Part shown: positions 14,001 to 28,407 of the stretch, in pieces
How positions within the stretch are numbered: position 1 is the first letter of the stretch
Layout: every line of letters begins with the position of its first letter
Assembly (NCBI RefSeq): GCF_048771995.1
Contig: NC_133043.1
Coordinates: 10,558,501 to 10,622,500 of the forward strand
Reading direction: 5' to 3'
Length of the DNA: 64,000 bases
Origin: Taeniopygia guttata
Taxonomy: Eukaryota > Chordata > Aves > Passeriformes > Estrildidae
Notes under the pieces: generated by a model
Databases searched by the model: none
Seen by the model: the letters and a program-made list of their open reading frames with translations, nothing else
Told to the model about the DNA's origin: nothing
Program-made: the position numbers and the translations under genes

Positions 14001-17000
14001 CCCCTTTAGCAACTGCTCTGCCAAAAGCCCAGAAGGTAATTATGGGTTACAAAGAGCCAAAAAAGAAAGTGGCTGGTCCACGGGGACATGTGGACGTGTC
14101 CCTGGGCCTGAACTAGGAGGATGTGAAGCACAAGGTGACCTAGAGACAAAGTCATGAACTTCTGAGAGGTCTGCTGAGTTTGGTGCTGGTCCCGTGAGGA
14201 AAGGAGCTCCTGGATGCCGCTGAGGGAAGAAGCTTCTGCAACAGCAAGCAGAGACAGCTGCCTCTTGTGTGCCTCTGTTGTCATTCCAGTACACCTGGAG
14301 CACACAGACACACCTGGGAGCTGTGTCCCGTTGTGGGATGAAATTTCACATTTCAGAAAAGCAAGAGCCATGCCAGCTCTGAGTGTTAACCACCCACACT
14401 GCCCTCTGATGAGGATTTCATAATTTGGTTTATAAAGATCAGACATGAAGGATTTACTGACTTCTCCCCACAGTTTATTATCTATTGACATAGTTTTCTT
14501 TGCAAATTTCAGTTTCCAATGACTTGCTAGTCTTCGCACTGGAAAAGCAAAGTGTAGAATGATGCCAGTGAGTTCTGCTAGATGTGCTGTGCATCACCCT
14601 CTGGCTGCTCTCAGTTCTTCTGAATAGACTCAAAAAGTTATTGGAAATCTAAAGACTTTTGTCCAAAGTTGGAATTACTATCACTTGGGTTTTCAAGGAA
14701 CTGCACGGGGGGTTCTTTACAAAAATTAACTAACAAAAATCTGCCTTTATCCTTTGGAATAGGAGCACAGCTCAGAAAGGGATCCTCAGCACTACAGACA
14801 CAAAATTGTTCATATCCACCTAGTAAACTTCATCTTAGGCGGGCAAAAAAACCCAACCAACAGTTTCTTTCCCACACTTCTTGAATGAAATAAATACTCT
14901 CTGATGGCAAGACCTTCTTCCAAGAATATTCCACCAAGAATATTTATGGCCAGCCTACACTTATTTGTTCTGGTGCCAATGTTGCCCTGTTTAAACAGTT
15001 CTTTCTCCCTGGTGCTTTACCCCTCCAAAGCATTTATTGCCTTCCTGATATAATCCAGTGAGGATTGTACTCAGAAAGCTTTTACATCTTTCCCATTGGT
15101 TTCTCTCTTGCTGTCAGAGACTCTAAGCACCTGTCCCAGGGGTCACTGCACCTGGTGGCTCACCCCAAGGTGACAGCATGGCAACAACTGGATCAACTCA
15201 CAGGTTACAAAGAGTTGTTGAACATCTTCCTATGATGTCCTGTTTGTTCACTGTTAACTTCTCTGAAAATTGCTACAGGAAGAGGAATCTGACTTTTAGC
15301 AAGGCTACCATTGAGTGACACCTCAGCTATTGGAAGCCAGGGCAGTGAGACATCAGCACAGAAAGGGTCCATGGAGGTATAAATGCACATCTTCATCCAG
15401 ACATCATTAAAAGTTAATTTATACCTTCACAACAGTGACCACGACTGGATACAGGACCTGATGGATCAGTATTCCAGCCCACAAGCCCTCCCCAAGGTGC
15501 TGCAGGTACTCAGTGCTCACACAGCAGCTCAGGGCTCTGGCAGATGTGTCGTGGCATTTCAGAAGCCCAGAAAGTGATGTGTCATCCTTGCAAAAATTAG
15601 GTTACAAACGTAAAGAAAGGCGAAAAAAAGTCAAACCACGCAGATCTGAATATTGGTTCTGCCCACCTCAAGATCTGTGGATGTTAGCTCCTGAATGTTT
15701 TTGCTCAAGCTGAGGTTGGAAAGGAATCAGCTTGGCACGTTCACACTTGATGTCTTTCTTTTGCAGTGATCCCATTGTTCTGAAACATAATGGGGCAGAG
15801 TTTTCTATAGTCCCACTGGGACTGTATCAAAATTGAAATCAGCACTGAAAAGTGTGCTGTGTAATGCTGCTGCCTGCTCTTAACACTGTGATTTCAGCCA
15901 AGAAACAGTAAGTTATTCACATTTACGCCCAGTGAACTGGAAAGTCTTTTATCCAAGCTCCACATTAAATTTCAGCTGCCAAAAATGGTCTCATTCTTAT
16001 TCAGGTCAATACTTTTGACTTCTTAGGCTTACACAGTTCCCAGGGCAGCTCAGGCCTGCAGCAGCTCTGAAGAGCTCTGTTCTCATGGTGTTGTCACTTG
16101 ACAGTATGTTGATTTTAGGGCACTGGTTTCCTTCAGACTCCTTCAATCAATACCCAGTGAAGGAGCAGGGAAAACAAGCTAGTCAAAGGCATTGTATTCT
16201 CCCCAAAATTCTGAATTCTTGTCAACATCCTCACCTTTAACATTAAATCTTGAGGCTTGAGGCTAGAGCTGGTTGCAGAGTATTCTGTGCTTCTCACCTT
16301 ACCCAAACACATGAACAGCTGAGGTACAGAAGTCAGACTGTCCAACAGCCATTCTTCAGTACCACATGTATAAACCCTCTGTTAGTGCCTCACAGTGCCT
16401 CATTTCACAGATTACATTTCTTTAGAAAAGCCACTTTTCCCTGCCATTTACACTGGTGACATTCACTCAGGGGCTGAATTCATGTTACGTGCTGAGGGAC
16501 AGGAGAGCACCAGGAGCCCAGGGAGGATGCTGGGGAAGAGATGCTATTCAGGGCTCCTATCCTGATGAGAATGGGCTCACAAACCTGAGGAGGCTGCAGG
16601 TGCTGTGGATCTATAGGGACTTAAAATTAAAATTGTAAAAAATACCAAAATGGGTATGATGGGAATCATGATAAAAGATGAAAAATTGTCAGACTGCTTA
16701 TCCCTGAGGAAATGATGTTTCTTCTCAGTGATTTGAGATGAGGTTCAGGGATATCCAAGAAGCTCAACTGCCTCTTCCCTCAAGCAGATAGGGACTGAAA
16801 GCACTGGCACAGAGTTAGTGGGGAAAAACCCCAAGTTAAATTGCAGCCATTCAGTAAAGGCTGCCTGGTCCCCACCAGCAGTGACAGCCATGTGAGCAGC
16901 ATGGGACAGCACTGTGGTCTGTACCAAGCCCTCTCAAAAGGAGCTCTCTTTGTTTTTAATTTTCCCTTTCCACAGAAGTTGTGCCAGCACAAAGCTAGGG

Positions 17001-20000
17001 AAATCGAGTATTTTCTTTGGAAATGCCTCAGAGATAACCAGGCTCTTAGAAAGTGCTGCAGATATGGCACCTTCCACACACACAGCTCAGCAGAGGGCTG
17101 AGGGAGCAGCTGAATGTCCCTAAGCACTGCTCTGCTCCTGCTCCATGCTGGGACAAAGCCTCCCAGTCCTCATCTGACGGGACATCCAACCTCTCAGTGG
17201 GTGCTGGCTCCTCTCTCCTGGCAGCAAACGGGGAGCAACAGGCTCTTGTGAGTCTGTACCCGAAGATTTCCTGCTCCTGGCCATGCCTCATCATGGTAAA
17301 ATCCATTTCACCACACCAAGCTTCTCCCAGCTTGACACAGGCTGTGCCAAGGGTCATTTCCTCTGTGCCCACAGACTCTGCTGGGACTGTGCTGTGTGGC
17401 CAGCACAATTCCCTGCGGGGTCAAACCCAGGGTGGATTTGGCACCTTGAAATATAGCACCAGGCCAAAACTGAGCAAAATCTACAGTTCACATCAACAAA
17501 GGGCAGAAGGTGCTTTGCTTCCTTCTAAAGATCAGCCAAGGTGGCATTTAAAAGCACAGCCGATGATACGTGACAAAGGACGGAACACCAACACACCTGA
17601 GCTCACTGCTCTGCCCTCCACAGGTTTGGGTGCTGGAAACCCCAAAGATACACACTGAGGAATTTTGGGACCTGTGGATGTTTCTGCACCTGTTTGTAAA
17701 TGCAGCTAATCCAAAATTAGCCAGGAGAAGTGGAAGAATCATTTGTCAGCTCCTGGTCTCCTCAGCCATCTTGGAAAAAAATGTCACAGATCCATTGACA
17801 CTCCTGCTGTTGATTTAAATAGCAGCCAGGGCCAGGATCCACTGCTGGGTGAGGGGCAGCGTGGAGCTCCTGTCTCAGGCTCCTCCTGTATCAGATAACT
17901 CACCAACATGCCTGAGAAACTCCCTTGGACCACAGACTCCAGTAGCAACCCCACAACAAACACTGTGCGGGGCTTGCAGCCACCCCTGGGCTTCAGGACG
18001 TGGTCCTGGCAGCGAGGGGAGGTGGCACAGCTCTGCTCCCTTCTGCTGCTGCCTCCTGCCCACCCTGCTGGGCCGGCACTCAGGGGACAGGGACCACTTG
18101 CCCATAATTTCCTGTGCCCCCTAGTAGGTTGTTGAGCCTCTCAGTCCTGTTTTTCCATGCGTACATTCGTGACAGTAAAACCTCCTCCCCAACCTTTCCA
18201 GCCTTTCCTGTAAGCTCCTTGAACAAGAGAAGCTCATGCTCACTTTTAACAGGGGATTGCTCACTGTGGTGGCTGTGCCCTCGTGCTGCCCCATCTCTGG
18301 GCTGTGACTGCTTTTGTGGGGCTCCACTGAAGTGTCCTGGTGCACAAATGCGCCCTCAGAACACGGGGTTTGTCAGGCAGGAAAGTCATACCCCGCAGTA
18401 CCTCCTGTCTGCACAGCAGCCTAAGGAGGGGTTTCTGTTCCAGCCCAAGCTCTGGCAGCACGACCAGCCCAGCCTGCCCTTCCCCATGGAAATACAGAGC
18501 TCCTGGAGTGACTAGCAAAATCATTTCCCCTCCGCCTCTCCTATCACACTGAGGGCAGGAATTTGATTGCAGTGCTCCCACCCCTACCCCAGGAGAGCTG
18601 TAGTTCTACCTCCAAAATGCAAGTTAAGCATTCTGCCTCCATGGCTCCCCAGCTCTGGAGAGGACACTCCTAAAAAAACACTTCTCATGTGGACCAAGAG
18701 AAACTGCAGAGCTTCCTATTAGCTCATTGTGATCTGCACTATGACCCTCTGCAGCTGCATCAGACACACCTTCAGCCTCCTCCAGAAGCAATTCTTGTGC
18801 CTAACTCCAGCTTTACTCACAGGAGTAATTTCTGCTCATTCTGTTTCAGCAGAATTAGTGGGGCTGCACACAGTGAAGGGCAGTACTTTGATATGGGTTA
18901 ACAGAAACAGGCACTTCATGGTTTAAGGTATCCCAGCTAGATCTTAGCACATTAAATATTTTCTCTTCATCTGTCAAGAGAACTTGACCAGTATCCAGGG
19001 ATTTCCCCAGAAAGATTTGGATAAAAGCCTGGAATACAGATGATGTATAATTTTCAATATAAGAGTGAAACTATTACATAAAGGACTTCAGAGCCAATAC
19101 AAGTCAACATCCTATGAGGTTCTCATATATTTTCCAGATGAGATTCTCCTCTGGCCACACCAGTCCCAGTTTTGTTTTTTTTGTTTCAATGTTGGCTTTT
19201 TTCCTTTTAAGATGCTAGTTAAAGCAAAGGATTACCTACTTTTTAATGAAAAACAACTAAATTTCATAGAAAAACAATTGCCGAAATAAGCATCTACTAG
19301 TCCTAGAATATAACCACTAAGCTAAGTCTGATGATCCTTCTTAACAAGACAAAAAGGGCATTCTTTTGTTGAAAACATTATATGTAATTTTAATATTGAA
19401 CTTTTCCTGCTGTAACTTCACTTGAGCCATCTTGGCTCCACTGACTATTAATCCTCTAAACACACAATAACTCAAGATATTAGAGTTAGAAAGTTACTTT
19501 GTGGGAGTTTTTAATGCTCTGAAGATAATGGGTGTTTATATCCAAAATCATGTCTTTATTTGGAACCCAACTCTTCAAGCACATAATTATGTAAATAGTT
19601 CTTGGCAAGGCAAAAAAGAAAAAAAATTGTCTTCAGGATTTGTCAGCTGTGAGTGAAGATCCCCAGTCTGCAGTGGCAGTGTTAGGAGGGAGCCTGCACA
19701 GGCACAAGAAACACACACACACCTTGGGTTGGGGGCCAATATTTGGCTGTATTTATTCCCCATTTAATGGGGATCCCTTTTTTCACACAGTTAAGGAGTC
19801 TGGGGGAGAGCCAGCCACAGCATCACTGAGTGTGTCCCCTGACCCTGAGCTGCCATCCTCGCTGTCCCAGGTCAGACACAGGTCCTGCCAGAGCAGCACC
19901 CATCCCCAACAGCCCCTGCTACCCGTGGCTGTGGGATTTGATGTCAGAGCCCAGGAGCCAGCCCTGTAAATCATTATATATATATATAATTCATTGTTCT

Positions 20001-23000
20001 CACAGACCCAGGAGAGGCCCAGGGCTGTGTGTACATTCAGATGGAACCACAACCCTTCCCCACTGCTATCTACTGCACAATGTTTATCAGGGCTTACAGA
20101 CCACTTCCTTTTCAAAACCCTTATTGAAATTCGCACAATAAACAATTTGCCCAATTGGGTTTAGGAAGCCCTCAGCCCTTTTCCTTTCGAGGCGAAAGAA
20201 AATAGATTTATTTATTACATAGAAGCAGCCTGGACTCTGGAGGGGCTGGGGCGAGAAGGTTCGAGGCTCTGGATGTGAGCACAGACATTAAGAGGGGACA
20301 TACCTGCCCCAGGGGACTGTAAGACATCAAGAGACAAGAACATATAGTGCCTACTCCCCAGTCTAGAGAGAAAAAGTCCCCTGGATCAGAGGTTGGAGCC
20401 ACTCTGCTGAAGCGTGGCAGCAGCACAGGTGTCACACAGAGCGGGGCCAGGAGTCACACACAGACAGCCTCAGCCCCTCCCTTGGCCAGCAGGAAAGCTC
20501 CTGGAGACCCCACGGCCCATTGTGCTGGAGGCAGACAGATCTGACTCCAGGCTGGTTTTGGTCCCTGGATTTTGGGTTGCTCCCGAGGAAGCTGTTGAAG
20601 GCACCCCCAGGGACACAGGAGCTGCCAAGAAATCATCTCTTCTCAGATTTAGGTGTCACAGGAGGGAGCACAGATACTTCCCCCCCTTCCTGGGTTTAAC
20701 TTGCAAGTGTCTTCCACATCTTCCAGGTGCAAAACTCAGTGTGAATGCTGCATCCCATAGGAATGCCTGTGTGCATTAGGGATTTGAGGAGCAGGCACTA
20801 CATGCCAAGCATGCCCTGCTGCATTCAGGGCATCAAGTGGGAGGCTGAGAGACAAAGGAAGAAGGAAGAATCTTCCTGAACAGAAAAGGTACATTTTTAA
20901 CACCATTCCTCCAAGAAGAGGGGCCAAGAGACACAAGGTAATGCTTGCTCCCTGGGAGAAGATGCCCATCCAAATGAGGTTTTCTGAAAACCACACAGCT
21001 GTGAGGAGGAGGGAAGAAATCTGCTCCCAGTTGAGAGCTGCTGAGACCAAACCCCTGCCCCAGATGAGCATTTGTGGGGCAGAGATGCCAGTGCAGGAGC
21101 AAGGGAAGCTTTGGGCCTGCAGCAATTCCCAGGTACAGAGGACTCTCAAGGGGGAGCAACAGCTTTTCTTACTCTTTTGATAAACAAAGGATTTCTACCA
21201 ACCTGATTCCTGAACAGTTCCCTCCCCTTTTTCTAACATGAAATCCCCTCTTAAAATCCTCTCTTGGATTTTTGGTGAGATTTTTAGTTTTTATATCTGA
21301 AGCTGCTTGTAGTACAGAGTACAGGGGGGAGAAGACACAGTTATCACCCAGGAACTGTAGCTTTGATGCAAGATAGAAATAATTTCTTTTCCTCTTTGAA
21401 CTGTCATCGTCTGCAAGGGGCAGCAGAGCCAGGATGCCCTTCCCACCCTGGGGAAGGCAGGGAGCTGCTTTGGGCAGGAGCTTCCACCCTGCCTGGAGGT
21501 TTTGAGCCTTTGCCCAGCCAAGCAGTGGGGATACTTTTGCTGGGGAAATGCTGACCTTTCTGCAGGGCAGGAATTCAAGGCAATGCTGTGAATATGAGAA
21601 GTGCAGCAGCACTTGGCATGAGATGCCACATTAATGATCCACATAACACTAACAGAGGGGCTTTCACCTTAAAGAGCTCCAGGCTTCTTTTAATGAATTT
21701 TACAGCATGGGCAGATCTGGCAGGAAATGCAGCCACACCTGGAGGGGAAGGAGTTAATCAGCATCAGCATCAGGCACGCTGCAGACAGAGAGAAGCCAGG
21801 ATGGGTATGGTGACACTAGGCAGGCATCAAGTGCAAAATCATTAGTGATACCAAAAAAAAGAAAAAAAAAAGGAGGGGGGAGGGCAGGATAGAGTACAGA
21901 TTTGTGCTGGAGTGCTGGGTAGGAAGTATCACAGCTGGAGCTGGGATAGTCCAGTCTTGCAAAATTCTATTTGTATTCTCTCAGGGCAATGAGTACTTGC
22001 TGGGCAAGCCAAAGGCAATTAATTCATGGTAAGAGCTGGCAAGTACAATTCCAGGACCAGATTTCCACCCTTCCTGTCCATCCTGACACACACATTCTGC
22101 CTCCAAGAAATATATTCTCATCAGGAAAGAAAGTGAGGAGGAGTTCTGTGTTCTGGGTTCCAGCTCTGCTCCCAGCACTGAGCTCCAGTGCCCAGCCTTC
22201 CCAGGGCCAGGCATTTTTTCTCTCTGCTTTGACTGTGGTCAGCTTTCTTCGGGGAGGAAATTAAATTCACAATTAACCAAAATGTTAAAGCACTTCTCTG
22301 CTTTACAGAAGAGAGATGCTGCAGATGGAGAAGTGTGAGAAGGGAGCAGTAAAAGGCTGTGATTAAGCACCTAAAGGTCAGGGATAGCCTCAGCGAGGAG
22401 GAGGAGGGAAAACTTCCTCCCCACTACCCCCATCCCTTCATGACAGCAGAAATTAAAAACACAGACAGCAGTTCAGTTGGGAGTGAGTTTAGTTTAAATC
22501 TTTCTGTTTCTTGCTCAATAACTCTCATTATAAGCTTCCTGCTGGGGGAGTTTGTGAGCCAAGGCTCGCTACCGAACACGCAGCACCGCCTGTCCCTGTC
22601 CACATCCTTCTGAACCATTTCAGCTTCTAGACCTGATGGGGCAAATCCACAATTCAAAAATAAAAATGTTTAGATACAAGCTGTTCTCTGAGAAGCTAAT
22701 TCCATGCTGGAAAGTTCTCTAGCAGCTCCAGGAGGAGTCAAGAAAACAGAAGCAGCTCAGGGATTTGTGTGAAGCAAGTTTTTCCTAGCCCTGCACAGAT
22801 TACATTCATAAAATAAATTGTCTAATTGAAAAAGTTTGGTAATTTATAAGCTAGTTTCAAAGTCCTTTGAACTCTGTAGGAAATTCCCAGCATCCTGGAT
22901 GGGCTTTTGCTCAAGTTCTCCATTGTTTGCATGAAGGGAAAAATAAGAATATTGATATAAGCCCTGCAGCTTGGAAGCCTTGCTAACAAACAGGATCTGA

Positions 23001-26000
23001 GCAAGGGAGGATGGAGACAAATTAAATACAGTCAGAAAACTGACCTGGTCCACCAATGGAATGTTTAATATGGCTGTTAATGGCTCTGGAACACTTAAAC
23101 CATTTATATTTGGTATGTAGATACAAATTGAAGAGCATCCCACAGTGCCTCCAAAAAGCTTCCTCTGAGGCACTGCTCTCAGAAGTGACTTTATCAAAAT
23201 CACTCAGGAATGGCTGAGTGATGTGACTGTAAGTTTACTGAGCAATGTTATTTTTTGTGTTACCTGCCTGCCCACATAACTCCGGGGGAAGTGCACAGAG
23301 CCCAGACAACCCAGTGAGGGCTGTGACCTGATGGACACTGCAGGCAGGGAAAGCTGTTAGTAACATCCAGAGAGTCCAAATACCCCCCCGGGCTGGGAGC
23401 ATCCAGCTTTCAACCTTTTGAGTACCCCTAGCTCAGATTTTTCTTCTGCTGAACCATAATTGAAGTCAACGACCTCTTCTAAGCTTCAGACCTGTCCACA
23501 CAAACTTTGTTTATTCAGACTTGTCAGCAGTTTAGCACACCATACGTAATTGGGCTGGCTCCATCCCCACCAGAACACTGTGGCCATTCTTTTTCCTTCC
23601 AGCACCTCTGGACCCCCGTTACTGACACAGAGAGCCCACACCATCCTCCTCCCCGAGCCCTGCAGGGTGTATTCCATTCCAACAGGGTCACCCCTCATCC
23701 CCAGAGCTGCCTCTCTACCTCACTAGGTCACTCATTGTGGGTCTGTTTATTTGCCCAAGGCTGGAATATCCCGTGTCAGCTGACAGATGTGATTGCACAG
23801 CAGCAGAGGCTCCTCTCCCACACACAGAGTGTGCTTAGGCTCTTTTGGGGCTTGCTCAGACCTCACAGGCAGCTGCATCCCTGAGACATCGATCAATCTT
23901 TCAGAGCAGTGGCTGACAAATTTGTTTTAACCCAAGTTTCTAACCAAAAACTCCTACTGCTCTTCTATTGCAAAAGTTAAAGGGGAGAAATTTTTGTGTT
24001 CCCTTACAATGAAACCTGAATACCAGGCCTGTTTCAAATGATAGCAAACATGAATGTTATGATTACAGAATTTAGCTTGCAAGTGGAAGAGGGCACTGCC
24101 TTCTACCTCAGAGTGAGATTCCACTGTGCAGCTACAAAAACACACAGAAGGCAAAGCCAATGCCAAACCCTAATGACTTGCAGTGGCTCTGCAGTAGAGG
24201 CAGATTGTTACTCCTACAGCAGTGATCCCTTGGGAGGGTAAACACCCCTCCAAGATGAGCACAACACCATTCCCAGGGTTTCATCCAGTCATTTCTTCAG
24301 TTTTCCACAGGCCTAAGATAGAATGAAACTTTCAAGAGAATCAAACCCGTTAAAGCTTTGGAGCAATAGCCCAGTGGGTTTAGTCTCTCGGAGAGGGAGA
24401 ACATTCATGAAATGAACTCGTAATGTGCTAATTCGGGGAATATCTTTTTTCCAAAAGGCTAGCGTTACAAAACAGCGTCACCAGGCACTACCAGGAAAAC
24501 AATCCAGTCCTCTCTAAAGTTCAGCAGTGCTCATGATGACATTCCTGTCCTGAGGCTGCCACCAAGATGTTCTCAGACAGCCCAGGCATATGGAAATCAT
24601 AGCTCCCACAGAACAGCTGTGTTTTTTGGAAGTGACTTCATATTTTTGGATGTTGTCTGCCACATGGAATCAAACATCTTCAACAGCAAATAAAGCTCTT
24701 CCTTTCATCCCCTGCCATGTTTCCTTCATGTAATAAAGGTGGTAGATGATTTTTTAACTCCACAATCACTTTTTCCCCAGCCTTTCCTTAGAGCACAGGG
24801 ACTGTATCTATGTTAGTGCCTTTGCAAGTTTCTGGTATTTCTAACAGGAACTGCACTGAGATTTTACCCAAGAACGGGTAAAGGATTCTTCTTCCCACTG
24901 GTCTCACATCTGGGCTGATCTACTGACTCACTCCCAAACAGTCACTCTGGCAAGTAAGTTCCCTTCCCAAAACCATGTGTTTCATAATGGCAGTTTCACC
25001 ACATGTTTGCCTGGCAAGCCACACACATTGTTTGCTACCATCTTCAGGAGAGGTCCAGACCCTGTGGGACCTGCCTAAACCCACCCTGGGCCCTGCCATG
25101 TGAACCAGCAGCTCAGAAAGCTCAGGGTTGCTGTTGGCCAACACTTCTGCAGCCTCTGGAAGTTAAAGGCGTGGTTGAAAAGTCCTGTAAGAGGGCAGTG
25201 AGAGAGGAGATGCCAGGCTGCAGCAACAGAAGGGATGGAGGGCTGGGTTCACCTTCTTTTTGGGTGGAAAATGGGAAAAACCTCACTTTTGCCCTTCACT
25301 TTCTGCCCTTCCCCAGACAATCCCTGCAGGTGCTGTCCTTGTAAGAGAAGGCAAAGCATCCTGGAGGCAACATTTGTCCCCACACACTGGGGCAGAGAAG
25401 CCCAGGTACAGCACCAGCTGTGGAGCCACAGATCAGTCCCCCCAGCCATCAGCCAAGGCAAAGCCAGACGCTGCAGCCAGCTCTGCTGCCCTGCTTTGTG
25501 TGATAACCCAGTCCCTCCTCAGCCTTCCCTTCCTCAGTAAACAGTGCTCGAGCCTCCCTACAAACAACTGGAGAGCTGTCCTTTCGTCTGCTCACGAGCA
25601 GACTGGATAAATAAACCCCAAACGTGTCCATGGGCAGTAACAACCAGCTGCACAGGCCGCTGCAGTGGAGCTGCCATTCCATCTCTGCCGCAGCTGCTGG
25701 CCCCTGGAAAGCAGCTGGAGCTCCAGAGGAGCCAGATGGACGAGCACCAAAGGCAGCTGATGGAGCCCAGGAGTGCTGCTCCCTGAGCCTGTTCTCAGTG
25801 TCTGCCCCGGCTCTTCTGGCTTGAGGAGCTGTGCCAGCGACTCCCACATCCATTGGCACATAACTCCATCAATTCAGCTCCTGCAGGTGACCATATTTAT
25901 GCCCTGGTGTGCCAGGAATTGACAAAAGAGCATCTGACTCAAGCATTTTGAAATAAACTCCAGACATACATCAGGATGTTCAACAGTTCCAGGTTCAGCT

Positions 26001-26112
26001 CATTTTACCACTTCACCCAGATCCCTCAGGCAAAATGCAAATTGCAGATTTCACAAAAGGGCTTGAGGATCCAGATGATCAAAACAGCACCAAGTTCCTA
26101 AGGGGCTTTAGC

Positions 26113-26131
26113 AAAAAAAAAAAAAAAAAAA
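26113..26131 (+). repeat. A19 homopolymer
   Basis: Nineteen consecutive A residues are present. There is no recognisable retrocopy body immediately upstream. Confidence 0.9.
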
Positions 26132-26628
26132 TCTTTTTAATTTTTAAATCCTTAAAGGCCTTACCTTATATGTACATTAAAGTAACTGAAAGTGGGAGGT
26201 ATGTTGGTGTAAGCAATTAAGGCACTAAAGGCCTTTGGTTCAAATGGACAGACCTAAAACATCAACATTTTCCCTCAAGATTTACCCTAGTTGCCTTTGC
26301 TTTCCAGCTTCCTTACACTGGCAGCACTGCTCAAGATCACATCATGGTTAATAAATCTAGATTTATATTGAAATTCTGCATATAATGCTGGAAAGGTCCA
26401 AAAGTGATTATATATATGTACATTTAAAAAAATACACATAAAACATATTTCTAGCTAGTTTAAAATTAAAGGCAGCAAGAGAGTGTCTTATCAAAAGATA
26501 ATAACTGAATAAGGTAAATAAAGGTATCTAACAGAGCCCAGGTGAGGAGTCTCAGACAGGGATTTGGAAGAGCTACAATCTGTGCTGTTTTCTTGGGTAA
26601 GCCCTGTCTGGCACGGAAAATTTGCATG

Positions 26629-26662
26629 CATATATCAATATATCAATATATCAATATATATA
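26629..26662 (+). repeat. 8-bp AT-rich microsatellite (TATATCAA)
   Basis: About four copies of TATATCAA run into a short TATATATA tract. It is simple-sequence DNA in the intergenic desert. Confidence 0.9.
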
Positions 26663-28388
26663 CAGGCTGCTGCTAGGCAGGAGGGAAACAAAGAAGGAAG
26701 TAGTCAGGAATTGGGAAGAGCTGGGTGTCTTTTAGTTATTTAAGGTATTAGCTGAGCCAATGGGCACGTTTTTCCTGTTTGAAATAGACACAATAAGATA
26801 AAGGTCAGCAGGGGAATTGGTTACATTTCTCTTTCCCACATATAGCTATGGCTGTGGAGGATGTAATCCTCCCAGAACACTTTAAAAATACAGAATAATT
26901 TGGAGATTTTATAAGCATCACATTGGCTTCCTCAGCCCAGAGCACAGTGCATTACATGTACCAATTCTCTGGGAAAGCCAGAATAATTTGGGCTTTTTGA
27001 TACTAAACAGTAAAACCAAATCCTGTTATGCAAATAAGGGGTCCTGTAGGAAAAATTACTTAGCAGCAAAGCTAAGTGCCCTGTATGCTTATCTTTATAA
27101 CAGAAAACATCACATTGTAGGTAAAGAGTATTTTCTAATCTGCTTTTCTCTTCTTCAGTAGATAATTGAATTGGAAGTCAAGCTCCAAGTGCACCAAGAG
27201 GCTTAATAAATGCCAACAAAATCAATAATTGCTTAGGCCAGGCAACAAGATACTCGGTAACATTCTTCCAGATCTATTAGCACACAAACCTGATACAGAC
27301 ACCAGCCCAGCCACAGAACCCACCTTCATTTTAGTGACTTTTCTTCTCAGTCCTTCTCAACCCATATTTTTTCAGTTCATTTAACAATTATAGAAACAGC
27401 TCTTTCAGACAGCAAGAAATAAAAGATACCACAGTCTCACAAACTTGCATATCCCACTGGGATCAGTAAGAGCCTTCAGGCTCCTACTGGGAGTTCAGGC
27501 TGACTTGAAACTACATTTATAATGCACTTGGCTTCATTAGAAGCCAATTAAGGACACTGGCTTCTGAAACGGAACCCCTCAGTCAGTTAATCAATTGCTA
27601 GTTCTAAAGTGCAAAGAAAGTTATACTTCTTATTACAAATTACTCTTAAAGATGATTTGATTTCTTTAAGGAAGGACATTAAAGACTGAGATTTGTATGT
27701 ATGTGTGCACACATTAACACACAGGCATGTAAATAAAAGCCCAAGAGAATTTGTCTCTTGGGGAGTTGTAGAAGGACCTCTACAATGGGCACAGTGGGCA
27801 TTCTGGGTGCTGCTTCTGTAGTCTTCAACATGAAATCTTCTACTGGCAAATACCCAGCAGTCTGGCTGGGGTCTCAAGTGTGCTGTGTCTTGTGTCCAGG
27901 TCCCCTTTTACAGTTTCCATGTAGCCTCCAGAATCAATACTCTGGAGAGTTTGTTGTTAACTCAGCAAAAGGCAGAGCCCTGCTGTGAGGAGCTCAGGGA
28001 AAAGCTATTTCAGAAGCCAAAGCATAAGGTGGGATGTTATTGGAGTGTTCCTGAATAAGCAACTTTAAGCAATCAATTAGTTCCACTTTTGTTTTGGAAA
28101 GAGAGTAATGAAACATTACTCTTAGGGCCCAAAATGAACAAGAGATCCATTCCTTCCCTTTGTTGTAAAAAGCCCTGCATCCTGCAATATCTGCTTTAAT
28201 GGCTCAGTTCTGGTCCAGGGATTTCAAGATGTATATGGCTGTCCTCCAAACCTTCCTTGAAATAAGAGTGTATTTTGGTTTAACTTAGAAAAAATATTCT
28301 CATTGCATGCAAATCCCTTCCCTGGCCTGCAGCAAAGATTCATCAGAGAGACCAAGAGCTGTGAAGCCTTCATTGCACAAACCACAGT

Positions 28389-28407
28389 GTTTGTACATTG
28401 TACAAAC
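28389..28407. repeat. 19-bp perfect palindrome
   Basis: GTTTGTACA, T, TGTACAAAC is a perfect inverted repeat with a single central base. It overlaps a short direct repeat (CATTG(C/T)ACAAACCACA at about 28372-28387 and 28397-28412). It could be a dimeric protein site or chance. Confidence 0.85.

Larger units (their letters stand above)
2383..20200. other. Gene-free intergenic DNA
   Basis: Nothing here resembles a coding exon of a known family. The largest open frames (152 codons at 13551-14009 plus, 177 at 14006-14539 minus, 201 at 17053-17658 plus) have no recognisable domains, splice-supported extensions or repeat content. Contents are one CR1 tail (3.2 kb), a T-rich tract (8.0 kb) and short CA or TA runs (19.7 and 19.98 kb). 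It probably houses distal regulatory DNA, which cannot be pinpointed from one sequence. Confidence 0.6.

Noticed and set aside
20190-20220. TAATAAATAAA on the minus strand as the 3' end of a hidden gene
   Set aside because: No coding or splice-supported exon precedes it on that strand. AT-rich hexamers occur often by chance.
26113-26131. A processed retrocopy ending in the A19 tract
   Set aside because: The sequence upstream shows no recognisable mRNA-like body, no poly(A) signal at the right spacing and no flanking duplication.
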